Assembly (NCBI RefSeq): GCF_028829235.1
Contig: NZ_JAIWJY010000008.1
Location: 1-64,000, forward strand
DNA from: Tenacibaculum larymnensis
Lineage (GTDB): Bacteria; Bacteroidota; Bacteroidia; Flavobacteriales; Flavobacteriaceae
Length of the DNA stretch: 64,000 nucleotides
Direction of reading: 5' to 3'
Both the position numbers and the translations under genes were made by a program. Shown here piece by piece: positions 8,814 through 17,539 of this stretch. The notes under the pieces were generated by a model, which saw only the letters and a program-made list of their open reading frames with translations, searched no databases and was not told where the DNA came from. Position 1 is the stretch's first letter. Every line of letters begins with the position of its first letter.

Positions 8814-9482
8814 TTAATTTAAGATTAAATTTATAGGGAAAGAGTAAGTAACATCTACAGGGATTCCTTTTTCTTTACCAGACTCTAACTGAGGTAGTTT
8901 GTTGATAATTCGGTTGATTTCATTAGTAATAACTTTACTAGGCTTAGAACTAACTACTTGGATGTTTTTTGGATTACCATAAATATCTATAGTAAATTGA
9001 ATTAAAATTCTACCACGTATACCTTCTTCTGAAAAGACTTCAGGAAAATAATTCTTTGAAAAATGTTTTTGCATATTGTCTTTAAAACACTTTTTAGCTT
9101 TTTCGTTAGAGCTATTTTTACATTTAGGAAATAAAGGAACTTCTTCAACAACCGAGAATAAAACTTCTTTAGTTTGAGATTTTAAAGAGTTTTTTATAGA
9201 TAAATCATTACTTGTAGTGACAATAGAAACTTTAGAAGAAGCACTTAAGCTTGATTGACTTTTTTGTGGTGATTTTCTTATCTTTTTTATTCTATTTCTA
9301 GCAATTAATGTTTTTGTAGTTCTTTCTCTTGGGTTTTGTTTTTCGTTAACAATATCACATTTTTTTGCGCTTATAATATTTAAATCAATAGCGTTATCTT
9401 CTGGTGTAGTACATACTTCTTGAGCTTTTAGTTCGATAGAAGACAGAAGAATGAGTGTAAAATAAAGTAAAGTTGTTTTCAT
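8814..9482 (-). CDS. Secreted TonB C-terminal domain protein, divergent paralogue
   Basis: I place the start at the ATG at 9482 (MKTTLLYF), which gives a normal signal peptide ending at LKAQE; an in-frame ATG 36 bp further upstream adds an unlikely tail. The 222-residue product has the CTTPEDN...KKC module, a basic linker and one TonB C-terminal domain (~120-220) with CKNSSNEKAKKC and GRILIQFTID. It is the most diverged of the three: FNYP has become KNYFP and the LPKFIPG motif is LPQLESG. Confidence 0.82.
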   Translation of the reverse strand: MKTTLLYFTLILLSSIELKAQEVCTTPEDNAIDLNIISAKKCDIVNEKQNPRERTTKTLIARNRIKKIRKSPQKSQSSLSASSKVSIVTTSNDLSIKNSLKSQTKEVLFSVVEEVPLFPKCKNSSNEKAKKCFKDNMQKHFSKNYFPEVFSEEGIRGRILIQFTIDIYGNPKNIQVVSSKPSKVITNEINRIINKLPQLESGKEKGIPVDVTYSFPINLILN

Positions 9483-9621
9483 AGGTTTTAAGAGCTTGTT
9501 TTGTGATGTAAAAATCACCCTTTTTTACTTTTTTGCTCTTAAGTAATTATGATAAATCTATTAAGTAATATGTTCTTTAATGTTATGAATATTAAATAAA
9601 TATTAAGTGAAATTAGAGTAT

Positions 9622-9651
9622 AAAAAAGCCTCCATAAATTATGAAGGCTTT
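9622..9651 (-). terminator. Terminator of the PPIase gene
   Basis: An inverted repeat around AAAGCCTcCAT/ATGaAGGCTTT carries one mismatch. On the minus strand a T run follows. Confidence 0.75.
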
Positions 9652-9678
9652 ACTAATTATATAATATATTGTATGTTA

Positions 9679-10608
9679 CTACTTTACATTCATTAACTCT
9701 ACATCAAAAATTAAGGTTGCATTTGGAGGAATTACTCCACCAGCTCCCTGTGCACCGTATGCTAAGTCAGATGGAATTACTAAACGAGCTTTATCACCCA
9801 CTTTTAATAATTGAATACCTTCATCCCAACCAGGAATTACTTGACCAACACCGATAGCAAAATCAATAGGTTGTTTACGTTTGTATGATGAATCAAATAC
9901 AGTTCCGTCTAATAACTGACCTTTGTAGTGTACAGAAACCATAGCTCCTTTAGTAGCTTGTTTTCCGTCTCCGTTTTGTAAGATTTTATAACGTAATCCG
10001 CTTGGAGTTTCATCGTATCCAGCAGCTACTTGATCTAATAATTCTTTTTGTTTAGCTTTTGCTTCAGCTTCACGTTTTTCACGAGCTCCTTCAAAAGTTC
10101 TAAAAGCTTCCACTGCATTGAAAGCTTCAGCAGCATCACCAACACGTATAATCTCTACATCCATAGTATCGTCTTGAGCAATCGCATCAACAACATCTTG
10201 TCCTTCTACAACACTACCAAAAACAGTGTGCTTACCATCTAACCAAGGAGTAGCAACATGTGTAATGAAAAATTGAGAACCATTTGTTCCAGGTCCAGCA
10301 TTTGCCATTGATAATTTTCCTGGAGCATCATGCTTTAATTCAGGGTGAATTTCATCATCAAATTTATAACCAGGGTTTCCTGTTCCAGTTCCTTGAGGGC
10401 AACCACCTTGAATCATAAAGTCAGCAATTACACGGTGAAACTTTAAACCGTTGTAATAAGGAGTTCCTTGTGGTTTTGCTGAGTTTTCTAAGTTACCTTC
10501 TGCTAAAGCAACAAAGTTACCTACAGTTCCAGGAGTTTTTTCATATTCTAAGTTTACTAAAATATCACCTTTTGGAGTGGTGAACTTTGCATAAATTCCG
10601 TTATCCAT
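9679..10608 (-). CDS. Cyclophilin-FKBP fusion peptidyl-prolyl isomerase
   Basis: This 309-residue protein joins two unrelated proline isomerases. Residues ~1-160 are a cyclophilin ([35 protein letters not shown]). A charged helical linker (~165-195, [14 protein letters not shown]) leads to an FKBP domain (~205-308; [47 protein letters not shown]). There is no signal peptide, so it should be a cytosolic folding catalyst. Such dual-family immunophilins have been described from flavobacteria and are rare elsewhere. It is monocistronic. Confidence 0.95.
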   Translation of the reverse strand: MDNGIYAKFTTPKGDILVNLEYEKTPGTVGNFVALAEGNLENSAKPQGTPYYNGLKFHRVIADFMIQGGCPQGTGTGNPGYKFDDEIHPELKHDAPGKLSMANAGPGTNGSQFFITHVATPWLDGKHTVFGSVVEGQDVVDAIAQDDTMDVEIIRVGDAAEAFNAVEAFRTFEGAREKREAEAKAKQKELLDQVAAGYDETPSGLRYKILQNGDGKQATKGAMVSVHYKGQLLDGTVFDSSYKRKQPIDFAIGVGQVIPGWDEGIQLLKVGDKARLVIPSDLAYGAQGAGGVIPPNATLIFDVELMNVK

Positions 10609-10719
10609 TTTTCTCTTGTTTATTTATATATGTACGATTCCCTATATCCAAAATTTAGGAAAAAAGAATCTTAAATTATTAAAATAGCTAAATCATTGTT
10701 TTTCTTAGCAATGACAAAG

Positions 10720-12276
10720 TTAGTTTTTTACTGATAAAGTTGAAAGGTTAAAGCTTAAACCTATGTTAATATTATTTGAGTTTACATTACCGAAAGGAGA
10801 ATAATATCTACCCCCAGAAGCAATTATAGAAATTTGATTTACGATATCATAACTTAATCCAAGTGTAGGACGAATTATAATTCCTTCGTCAGTATCTACA
10901 CCAGCACCTCCACCAGCACCAGCCATAACTTCAATAAAACCACGTACTTTATCATTGAAAAATCTAGGGCTATATACACCACCACCAACTAATCCGTGAG
11001 CATAACCACCAGAACGACCATCGTAAGCAAAACCAGCTTCTCCTGCAACATACAATGAATGATTCAAGTCATAATTAACTTTAAAACCAATTAATTGCAA
11101 GTCAATTTCAGTAGCGTCTAAAAGGTCATCTGTTTTAGCAACATCAAAATAACTTTGATTTTGTACTTCAAAACGTAATCCTTTTGTATTGTAAGTGCTA
11201 TTTTCTTCAGAAGATACTCCACCGTTTAATCCGAAGTATTTTAATCCAAACCCGAAGGTATACGCTTCTAAATCTCCAGCTATAGCACGATAGTAACCTC
11301 CATGACCACTAATAGCAATATTTTTAAATATCTTTAAATCAATTCCTGCGGAAGGGTAGACCATCAATCCACCTTCAGGAGCCACACGACCACCAGCAGC
11401 ACCAACACCTAATTTTCCGAATATATTAATGTACTTCGATTGATATGGATGATATCCTGCACCTACAAATAGATCCATAAAACCAGCACGTAAGCCTCTA
11501 TAAATAGCATCAGTATGCGCAAATAAAAAAGTGTTTTCGTTCAAATACTTCTGATATTCAAAACCTAGCACATATAGTACCTCATTTAGGTCGTCTCCAT
11601 TATCTTTTTTTGAATTCCCAATAGGCTTAAAGAAATCAAAACGAATTTGTTGTGCATTTTTAACAACTGGTTTGTTCCAAAAACTATCTGGAGAAAGATT
11701 GTCCGCTACAAATTTTTGATGCGCTTTATCATAATCAGTAAAACGTAAAATACTTGGTATTTCTACAAAGAAAGAAACTGAATTACTTTTTATTTCTCCT
11801 GATAAAAAGTTAACGTGACTATATTGTATTCCGAAGGAATAATCATTCTTTTTGTATTGTAATCCAATATTAGGATTGATAAAGCCACCATCATTTACCA
11901 GATAGCGATATCCACCACCACCGCCAATATGGAAATTAGCATCAACATAAAAGTTTTTGTATAGTTGTTTATTAACTCCTAATTCAGCGCCTAACGTAAA
12001 CAATCCTCCCTGATCTCCTGTTACTGCAAAATGGAATCCGGCACCACCATACAGCCAATCGTTAATTGGAATTTGGTAATGTAAACCAGTTAGTCCCATC
12101 GTTGATTTTAAGTTAGGAAATTCATCCGTAGGCATTTCAACAGGAATAAAATTCAACCGAACTTTATTATGTAATTCTTTTCCCTGTAAACTCGATAAAC
12201 TCCCTTGACTGTGTATTGAGGAAAAAGAGAAAAAAGAGAAAAGAAAAAATGCTATGTAGTGTTTTTTAGAACTCAC
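10720..12276 (-). CDS. Exported protein, probably outer-membrane barrel, unknown role
   Basis: I do not recognise this 518-residue protein. It has a signal peptide ending at IHSQ and long runs of alternating Gly/aromatic/polar sequence (FHIGGGGGYRY, GAGGGAGVD), ending in a short beta segment. These features fit a beta-barrel or a two-part beta repeat. The likely start is a GTG overlapping the last 11 bp of prfC, so it is translationally coupled to prfC. That is a curious pairing of a cytosolic translation factor with an envelope protein, and I infer no functional link. Confidence 0.7.
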   Translation of the reverse strand: MSSKKHYIAFFLFSFFSFSSIHSQGSLSSLQGKELHNKVRLNFIPVEMPTDEFPNLKSTMGLTGLHYQIPINDWLYGGAGFHFAVTGDQGGLFTLGAELGVNKQLYKNFYVDANFHIGGGGGYRYLVNDGGFINPNIGLQYKKNDYSFGIQYSHVNFLSGEIKSNSVSFFVEIPSILRFTDYDKAHQKFVADNLSPDSFWNKPVVKNAQQIRFDFFKPIGNSKKDNGDDLNEVLYVLGFEYQKYLNENTFLFAHTDAIYRGLRAGFMDLFVGAGYHPYQSKYINIFGKLGVGAAGGRVAPEGGLMVYPSAGIDLKIFKNIAISGHGGYYRAIAGDLEAYTFGFGLKYFGLNGGVSSEENSTYNTKGLRFEVQNQSYFDVAKTDDLLDATEIDLQLIGFKVNYDLNHSLYVAGEAGFAYDGRSGGYAHGLVGGGVYSPRFFNDKVRGFIEVMAGAGGGAGVDTDEGIIIRPTLGLSYDIVNQISIIASGGRYYSPFGNVNSNNINIGLSFNLSTLSVKN

Positions 12277-13852
12277 TAGTGAAATGTAATTTTACCGTTG
12301 GGTATTTACTTTGTGTCATTTGAATTGTAAAAGGTGAGTCAGCTAAAAATACTAGTTGACCTTGTTTGTCTTTCGCTAAATAGCGTTGTTTTACACGCTT
12401 AAACTCTTTGAACTCTTCATTTTTAGGGTCTTCTGGTTCAACCCAACAAGCTTTATGTACTCCAATGTTTTCATACGAGCATTTAGCTCCATATTCATGC
12501 TCTAAACGGTATTGAATTACTTCGTATTGAAGCGCTCCTACAGTTCCTACAATTCTACGTCCGTTCATTTCCATTGTAAATAACTGTGCAACCCCTTCGT
12601 CCATTAATTGATCTAAACCTTTGTATAGTTGTTTCGCTTTCATAGGATCCGCGTTGTTTACATAACGGAAATGCTCTGGAGAGAAACTTGGAATTCCTTT
12701 GAAATTTAATTGTTCACCTTCAGTTAAAGTATCACCAATTTTAAAGTTACCAGTGTCATGTAATCCCACAATATCACCAGGGAAAGATTCATCTACAATT
12801 TCTTTCTTTTCAGCAAAAAAGGCATTCGGACTAGAGAATTTTACTTTTTTACCGTTACGAACGTGTAAGTAAGGGGTGTTTCTTTTAAAAGTTCCAGAAA
12901 CAATCTTCACGAAAGCTAAACGATCACGGTGTTTAGGATCCATGTTTGCATGAATCTTAAATACGAAACCAGTTAATTTATTTTCTTTAGAGTCAACTAA
13001 GCGTTCTTCTGCCTGTTTTGGTTGTGGGTTTGGAGCAATATCAATAAAGCAATCTAATAATTCCTTCACTCCAAAGTTGTTTAAAGCAGAACCAAAGAAA
13101 ACAGGCTGTAAATCTCCATTAACGTAAGCTTCTTGGTCGAAATCTGGGTATACTTCATTTACTAATTCTAATTCTTCACGAAGTGTATTTGCAGAATTTT
13201 CTCCAACAATTTTATCTAGCTCAGGGTTATCTATATCATCAAATTCAACACCTTCAGAAATTGTTTGTTTATTATCTCCAGAAAAGATATTTAATTTCTT
13301 TTCCCAAATATTATAGATTCCTTTAAAATCGTATCCCATTCCGATAGGGAAACTTAAAGGAGTTACTTTTAAGCCTAACTTTTGCTCAACTTCATCTAAT
13401 AAATCAAAAGCATCTTTACCTTCACGGTCTAATTTATTGATAAAAACAATCATCGGGATTTTACGCATACGACAAACCTCTACTAACTTTTCGGTTTGCT
13501 CCTCAACCCCTTTTGCAACATCAATAACAACAATAACACTATCAACAGCAGTTAACGTTCTAAAGGTGTCTTCAGCAAAATCTTTGTGACCTGGTGTATC
13601 AAGAATATTGATTTTTTTGTCTTTATAAATGAAAGCTAATACAGAAGTGGCTACCGAGATACCACGTTGGCGCTCAATTTCCATAAAATCGGAAGTAGCT
13701 CCTTTTTTAATTTTGTTATTTTTAACCGCACCAGCTTCTTGAATTGCTCCACCAAAAAGTAATAACTTTTCAGTTAGGGTAGTTTTACCAGCATCGGGGT
13801 GTGATATAATTCCGAATGTACGTCTCTTCTGTATTTCTTCTAAAAAACTCAT
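12266..13852 (-). CDS. prfC: Peptide chain release factor 3
   Basis: The 528-residue GTPase has all G motifs: SHPDAGKTTLTEKL (G1), RGISVATS (G2), DTPGHKDF (G3) and NKLDREG (G4). RF3-specific domains II and III follow, including VGTVGALQYEVIQYRLEHEYG. RF3 removes RF1/RF2 from the ribosome after peptide release. Length and order are standard. A well-spaced promoter lies just upstream, and the downstream barrel gene overlaps its stop codon. Confidence 0.97.
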   Translation of the reverse strand: MSFLEEIQKRRTFGIISHPDAGKTTLTEKLLLFGGAIQEAGAVKNNKIKKGATSDFMEIERQRGISVATSVLAFIYKDKKINILDTPGHKDFAEDTFRTLTAVDSVIVVIDVAKGVEEQTEKLVEVCRMRKIPMIVFINKLDREGKDAFDLLDEVEQKLGLKVTPLSFPIGMGYDFKGIYNIWEKKLNIFSGDNKQTISEGVEFDDIDNPELDKIVGENSANTLREELELVNEVYPDFDQEAYVNGDLQPVFFGSALNNFGVKELLDCFIDIAPNPQPKQAEERLVDSKENKLTGFVFKIHANMDPKHRDRLAFVKIVSGTFKRNTPYLHVRNGKKVKFSSPNAFFAEKKEIVDESFPGDIVGLHDTGNFKIGDTLTEGEQLNFKGIPSFSPEHFRYVNNADPMKAKQLYKGLDQLMDEGVAQLFTMEMNGRRIVGTVGALQYEVIQYRLEHEYGAKCSYENIGVHKACWVEPEDPKNEEFKEFKRVKQRYLAKDKQGQLVFLADSPFTIQMTQSKYPTVKLHFTSEF

Positions 13853-13870
13853 CTATAAATTTTAAGGTTG

Positions 13871-13900
13871 CAAAGATACATTTTAAAGCGAACTGTTCAA
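13871..13900 (-). promoter_or_regulatory. Promoter of prfC: TTG-N19-TATCTTTG
   Basis: On the minus strand the -7 box TATCTTTG (13871-13878) and a -33 TTG (13898-13900) are 19 bp apart, a near-ideal flavobacterial promoter. The start codon is ~18 bp downstream. Confidence 0.75.
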
Positions 13901-13913
13901 AAGGTTTTAATTG

Positions 13914-13941
13914 TTGAACTGGTCTCAATTTCGTAAGTTTG
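13914..13941 (+). promoter_or_regulatory. Promoter of idi: TTG-N17-TAAGTTTG
   Basis: TTG at 13914-13916 and TAAGTTTG at 13934-13941 match the family consensus. The ATG at 13961 is 19 bp further on. It is divergent from the prfC promoter, with the two -33 boxes only 13 bp apart. Confidence 0.75.
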
Positions 13942-13960
13942 CTTTTCGTAAATTTTTTAC

Positions 13961-14482
13961 ATGAAAGAGCAAGTAATTTTAGTTGACCAGCAAGACAATC
14001 CGATAGGGTTAATGGAAAAGATTGAGGCACATGAAAAAGCTTTACTACACAGGGCTTTTTCGGTATTTGTTTTCAATGATAAAAGTGAATTGATGTTGCA
14101 ACAACGTGCTGCTGAAAAATACCATTCACCTTTATTATGGACAAATACTTGTTGTTCACACCAAAGAGATGGAGAGTCGAATATAGAGGCTGGAAAACGT
14201 AGATTACAAGAGGAAATGGGTTTTTCATGTGAGTTAGAAGAGGTGTTTTCTTTTATCTATAAAGCACCATTTGATAATGGTTTGACAGAACATGAATATG
14301 ATCATGTAATGATTGGTAGATTTAACGACGAACCTATTGTAAACCCTGAAGAAGTAGCTTCATATAAATGGATGCCTTTAGAAGAGGTGAAAAATGATAT
14401 AGAAAATCATCCAGAAGAATATACAGCTTGGTTTAAAATAATTTTTAAAGAATCTTACGATAAAATATCTAAGTATATTTAA
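13961..14482 (+). CDS. idi: Isopentenyl-diphosphate delta-isomerase, type I
   Basis: This 173-residue Nudix-fold enzyme interconverts isopentenyl and dimethylallyl diphosphate, feeding isoprenoid and menaquinone side-chain synthesis. Diagnostic motifs are TNTCCSHQRDGE, containing the catalytic Cys and metal-binding His, AGKRRLQEEMG (the Nudix-like helix) and EHEYDHV with the catalytic Glu. There is one base between its stop and the queD-like ATG, so idi, the queD-like gene and manA form a tight operon. Confidence 0.95.
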   Translation: MKEQVILVDQQDNPIGLMEKIEAHEKALLHRAFSVFVFNDKSELMLQQRAAEKYHSPLLWTNTCCSHQRDGESNIEAGKRRLQEEMGFSCELEEVFSFIYKAPFDNGLTEHEYDHVMIGRFNDEPIVNPEEVASYKWMPLEEVKNDIENHPEEYTAWFKIIFKESYDKISKYI

Positions 14483-14483
14483 T

Positions 14484-14897
14484 ATGCCTAAAGTAACAGT
14501 TCATAGAAAAGCACATTTTAATGCTGCACACAGGTTGTTTAACCCTAAATGGTCTGACGAGAAAAATTATGAGGTTTTTGGTAAATGTAGCAATCCTAAT
14601 TACCATGGTCATAATTATGAGTTAATTGTTTCATTAACTGGTGAGATAGATCAAGAAACAGGTTATGTATATGATTTAGGTAAACTGAAAGATTTAGTTA
14701 AGTTAAAGGTTGAAGATGTTTTAGATCATAAAAACTTAAATATTGAAGTTGAAGAGTTTAAAAATGTCAATCCTACAGTAGAAAATATATCTGTGGTAAT
14801 TTATAATAAGTTACGTGTAAGTATTCCTGAAAAATTAGACTTAGAAGTTACATTATACGAAACTCCGAGAAACTACGTAACTTATAGAGGTGCTTAA
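14484..14897 (+). CDS. queD: 6-pyruvoyl-tetrahydropterin synthase / QueD family protein
   Basis: The 137-residue protein has the three zinc histidines (FNAAHRL, NYHGHNYE), the catalytic cysteine (FGKCSNPN) and the conserved YDLGKLK and LDHKNLN motifs. In most bacteria this is 6-carboxytetrahydropterin synthase of queuosine synthesis. A true pterin synthase role cannot be excluded from sequence alone. It sits between idi and manA, a grouping without an obvious shared pathway. Confidence 0.85.
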   Translation: MPKVTVHRKAHFNAAHRLFNPKWSDEKNYEVFGKCSNPNYHGHNYELIVSLTGEIDQETGYVYDLGKLKDLVKLKVEDVLDHKNLNIEVEEFKNVNPTVENISVVIYNKLRVSIPEKLDLEVTLYETPRNYVTYRGA

Positions 14898-14900
14898 TCT

Positions 14901-15872
14901 ATGATAAACCAATTACTACGATTTACTCCAATTTTAAAACAAAAAATTTGGGGAGGAAAAAAACTAAACCAACTACTTCATAAAAAATCAGATGGTTCCA
15001 ATATTGGAGAAAGCTGGGAAATTTCTGATGTAGATGGAGATGAATCAATCGTTAGTAACGGTAACTTAAAAGGGAGAACATTAAGAAGTCTTTTAAAAGA
15101 ATATAAGTACGATTTAGTAGGTAATTATGTTTATAAAACTTTTGGAAAACAGTTTCCGCTGTTAATAAAGTTTATAGATGCTAAAGAAGTATTAAGTATT
15201 CAGGTACATCCTGATGATGATTTAGCAGGACTTCAAGAGTCTTATGGAAAGACCGAAATGTGGTATGTAATGCAAGCTGATGAAGAAGCTAACATTATAA
15301 TAGGATTCAAAGAAAATTCAAGTAAAGAAGAATACATACAGCACCTAGACAATAAAACACTTTTAAGCATATTAAATGTTGATAAGGTAACTAAAGGAGA
15401 TGTATATTTTGTGCCTCCAGGTAGAGTGCATGCTATTGGTGCAGGTTTATTGATTGCGGAAATACAGCAGACTTCTGATATTACTTATCGTATTTATGAT
15501 TGGGATAGAAAAGATATTGATGGTAATTACCGAGAATTACATACAGAAAAAGCATTAAAAACAATAGATTTTTCAGCTAAGAATACATATAAAACAACTT
15601 ACTCAAAACAAGAAAATGTAGCAAGCCAGGTAGTTACATGCCCTTATTTTACAACGAATATCCTTCCTGTAAAAGGAGAGAAAGAAGTTGATTTATCAAG
15701 AAAAGATAGTTTTATAATATATATGTGTGTGGAAGGAGAAGTAACATTTTTTTATGATAGCCAACAAGAAATCATAAGAAAAGGAGAAACAATCTTGGTA
15801 CCAGCGTGTATTGATAAAGTAGAAATTTTATCAGAAGGTTCTTCAGAGTTATTAGAAACGTATATAAAATAA
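14901..15872 (+). CDS. manA: Mannose-6-phosphate isomerase, class I
   Basis: This 323-residue cupin-fold zinc enzyme interconverts fructose-6-phosphate and mannose-6-phosphate. Key features are KIWGGKKL near the N terminus, the metal site SIQVHPDD plus KTEMWYV (Gln, His, Glu), and PPGRVHAIGAGLLIAEIQQTSD with the fourth metal ligand His and the active-site region. Length matches the short bacterial form. It is the last gene of the idi operon, and hairpins follow. Confidence 0.94.
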   Translation: MINQLLRFTPILKQKIWGGKKLNQLLHKKSDGSNIGESWEISDVDGDESIVSNGNLKGRTLRSLLKEYKYDLVGNYVYKTFGKQFPLLIKFIDAKEVLSIQVHPDDDLAGLQESYGKTEMWYVMQADEEANIIIGFKENSSKEEYIQHLDNKTLLSILNVDKVTKGDVYFVPPGRVHAIGAGLLIAEIQQTSDITYRIYDWDRKDIDGNYRELHTEKALKTIDFSAKNTYKTTYSKQENVASQVVTCPYFTTNILPVKGEKEVDLSRKDSFIIYMCVEGEVTFFYDSQQEIIRKGETILVPACIDKVEILSEGSSELLETYIK

Positions 15873-15931
15873 GCTTAAGAGAAAAAATCTCCTAAGCTTA
15901 TAAACAAACCAAACTAACTTAACGATTGCTC

Positions 15932-15954
15932 AATTGATTGTAAAATCAATTTTT
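15932..15954 (+). terminator. Terminator after manA
   Basis: AATTGATT/AATCAATT with a 4-nt loop is followed by TTTTA. A second inverted repeat (TAAGCTTA arms, 15870-15900) overlaps the manA stop but has no T run. Confidence 0.55.
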
Positions 15955-15962
15955 AGGAATAA

Positions 15963-16316
15963 TTAAGATGCTTTTTTAATAGTATAGCCAAAAGTAGCTG
16001 TACAAATAATATTTTGTTTCTTTTCTTCTTTTTTAGATACTGTTATATTGAAAATAATTTCAGTATCACTCAATTTTTTAATATTGTTTTTGATAACAAG
16101 CTTATCATTAAGGTAGGCATTGCCTAACAGATCAAATTCGACGCTGTTAAAACTAAAATTAGAAGAATCTGGATAAAAGTCTAAAGAAGTGTTCGCGCTA
16201 GATTCAATTTTATCATATAAAACTGAAGCTTTTAGCACTTTGTTTTTGCTAACTTGTTTTTTGTTAACTATAAATTGGTTAGACTTATTGTTTGATGTGA
16301 TATTTAATGTTTTCAT
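15963..16316 (-). CDS. Small protein of unknown function, possible hotdog-fold thioesterase-like
   Basis: The 117-residue product has no signal peptide. The second half (VEFDLLGNAYLNDKLVIKNN, then EIIFNITVSKKE and ICTATFGYTI) has the strand pattern and spacing of acyl-CoA thioesterase hotdog domains. The usual catalytic Asp/Glu helix is not convincing, so I treat the resemblance as tentative. A 37-codon reading frame ends 7 bp upstream of its ATG and may be co-transcribed. Confidence 0.6.
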   Translation of the reverse strand: MKTLNITSNNKSNQFIVNKKQVSKNKVLKASVLYDKIESSANTSLDFYPDSSNFSFNSVEFDLLGNAYLNDKLVIKNNIKKLSDTEIIFNITVSKKEEKKQNIICTATFGYTIKKAS

Positions 16317-16323
16317 GATAATT

Positions 16324-16437
16324 TTAAGGATTAAGTATTAGTAATTCCGGATCTCTGTAAAATGGATTTTGTACTGAGTACATTACTGTTGAGGCTACGT
16401 GTTTTCTAATTGAATTTCGATACTTAAAAGTGTTCAT
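16324..16437 (-). CDS. Possible 37-residue small protein upstream of the hotdog-like gene
   Basis: An ATG at 16437 opens a frame reading MNTFKYRNSIRKHVAS and on to a TAA at 16324-16326, 7 bp before the next ATG. The spacing suggests a leader or small co-translated protein. No domain is recognisable and I see no clear promoter box upstream, so this could be chance. It lies in the 488-bp region 16317-16804, which otherwise holds the next small gene, a terminator and the kdsB promoter. Confidence 0.3.
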   Translation of the reverse strand: MNTFKYRNSIRKHVASTVMYSVQNPFYRDPELLILNP

Positions 16438-16462
16438 AATGTTTAAAATTTAAAATATTAGT

Positions 16463-16497
16463 AAATAAAAAAAGGTGCTTTTTTTAAAAAGCACCTT
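16463..16497 (-). terminator. Terminator after the 44-residue small gene
   Basis: A perfect 12-bp stem AAGGTGCTTTTT/AAAAAGCACCTT with a 2-nt loop has a T run on the minus strand. Confidence 0.85.
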
Positions 16498-16523
16498 GGT
16501 TAAGTTTTATAAAAATTGATTAT

Positions 16524-16658
16524 TTAAAATCGATGTTTGAATCTGTTTCTTTGGGTGCTTTTAGTTACATATACATATTGTTTATGCATGCGGGCATTAC
16601 ACATAATCGAATTGATCGCGTTAAAAATAAATGTGTATGTGCCTAAAAGCGCCTTCAT
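16524..16658 (-). CDS. Small basic protein, 44 residues
   Basis: A minus-strand frame starts at ATG 16658 (MKALLGTYTFIFNAINSIM) and ends at TAA 16524-16526. It continues as a basic, polar tail (MHKQYVYVTKSTQRNRFKHR). A TATTTTTG -7 box ends 8 bp upstream and a perfect terminator begins 27 bp downstream, so the transcription unit is exactly gene-sized. The first 20 residues are hydrophobic enough for a membrane or signal-like segment. Function unknown; it could instead be an sRNA with an incidental frame. Confidence 0.5.
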   Translation of the reverse strand: MKALLGTYTFIFNAINSIMCNARMHKQYVYVTKSTQRNRFKHRF

Positions 16659-16665
16659 AATGATC

Positions 16666-16673
16666 CAAAAATA
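16666..16673 (-). promoter_or_regulatory. -7 box TATTTTTG for the 44-residue gene
   Basis: Minus-strand match to TAnnTTTG. The ATG follows within 8 bp, implying a near-leaderless transcript. Confidence 0.45.
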
Positions 16674-16772
16674 GTAAAAGTTTTTAATAATTGAATAAAA
16701 TCAAAAAGTATTTAATGTTAAAGTTTTATCAATGTGAGCTTTATCAGTTTTTATGTTAGTAGTTTAAATATG

Positions 16773-16780
16773 TATCTTTG
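16773..16780 (+). promoter_or_regulatory. -7 box TATCTTTG for the kdsB operon
   Basis: Matches TAnnTTTG and lies 24 bp before the kdsB ATG. No clear -33 TTG. Confidence 0.55.
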
Positions 16781-16804
16781 ATACGTAAACACTTATGATT
16801 ATTT

Positions 16805-17539
16805 ATGAAGATAATAGCAATGATTCCTGCACGTTATAGTGCATCACGTTTTCCTGGGAAATTAATGAAAGATTTAGGCGGAAAACCTGTAATTGTAAGA
16901 ACTTATGAGGCTGCGGTAAAAGCTGATTTGTTTGATGAAGTGTATGTAGTAACAGACTCTGAAGTAATTTATAACTCTATAGAAAAGGTAGGAGGTAAGG
17001 TGTTAATGAGTAAAAAGGAACACGAATGTGGTTCTGATAGAATTGCTGAAGCGGTTGAAAACTTAGACGTAGATATCGTGGTAAACGTACAAGGAGATGA
17101 GCCCTTTATCGATACAGTTTCGTTATCAAAATTAATTAGTGTTTTTAAATCTGATATTCAAAAGGAAATTGATTTAGCATCGCTAAAAGTAAAAATGACG
17201 GATGAGGAAGATATTCAAAACTCTAATAACGTAAAGGTAATTACTGATATGAATGATTTTGCTATTTACTTTTCAAGAAGTGTAATTCCATATCATAGAG
17301 ATAAAGAAGTAGCTGTTAATTACTACAAACATAAGGGAGTTTATGCATTCAGAAAAGAAGCATTAATTGATTTTTACCACACACCTATGACTCCAATTGA
17401 GGCTGCTGAAAAAATTGAATGTATTCGCTATTTAGAAGTAGGAAAAAAAATTAAAATGATTGAAACTTCAGTAGAAAGCATTGGTATTGATACTCCTGAA
17501 GACTTAGAAAAAGCTATAAAATTATTAGAAAATGAATAA
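16805..17539 (+). CDS. kdsB: 3-deoxy-manno-octulosonate cytidylyltransferase
   Basis: This 244-residue enzyme activates KDO as CMP-KDO for LPS inner-core synthesis. The start [16 protein letters not shown], then [19 protein letters not shown] and [10 protein letters not shown], are the classic KdsB motifs for CTP and metal binding. [13 protein letters not shown] is the conserved end. The last 8 bp overlap the start of the HAD gene, and a third gene abuts that, forming a three-gene operon. Confidence 0.96.
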   Translation: MKIIAMIPARYSASRFPGKLMKDLGGKPVIVRTYEAAVKADLFDEVYVVTDSEVIYNSIEKVGGKVLMSKKEHECGSDRIAEAVENLDVDIVVNVQGDEPFIDTVSLSKLISVFKSDIQKEIDLASLKVKMTDEEDIQNSNNVKVITDMNDFAIYFSRSVIPYHRDKEVAVNYYKHKGVYAFRKEALIDFYHTPMTPIEAAEKIECIRYLEVGKKIKMIETSVESIGIDTPEDLEKAIKLLENE

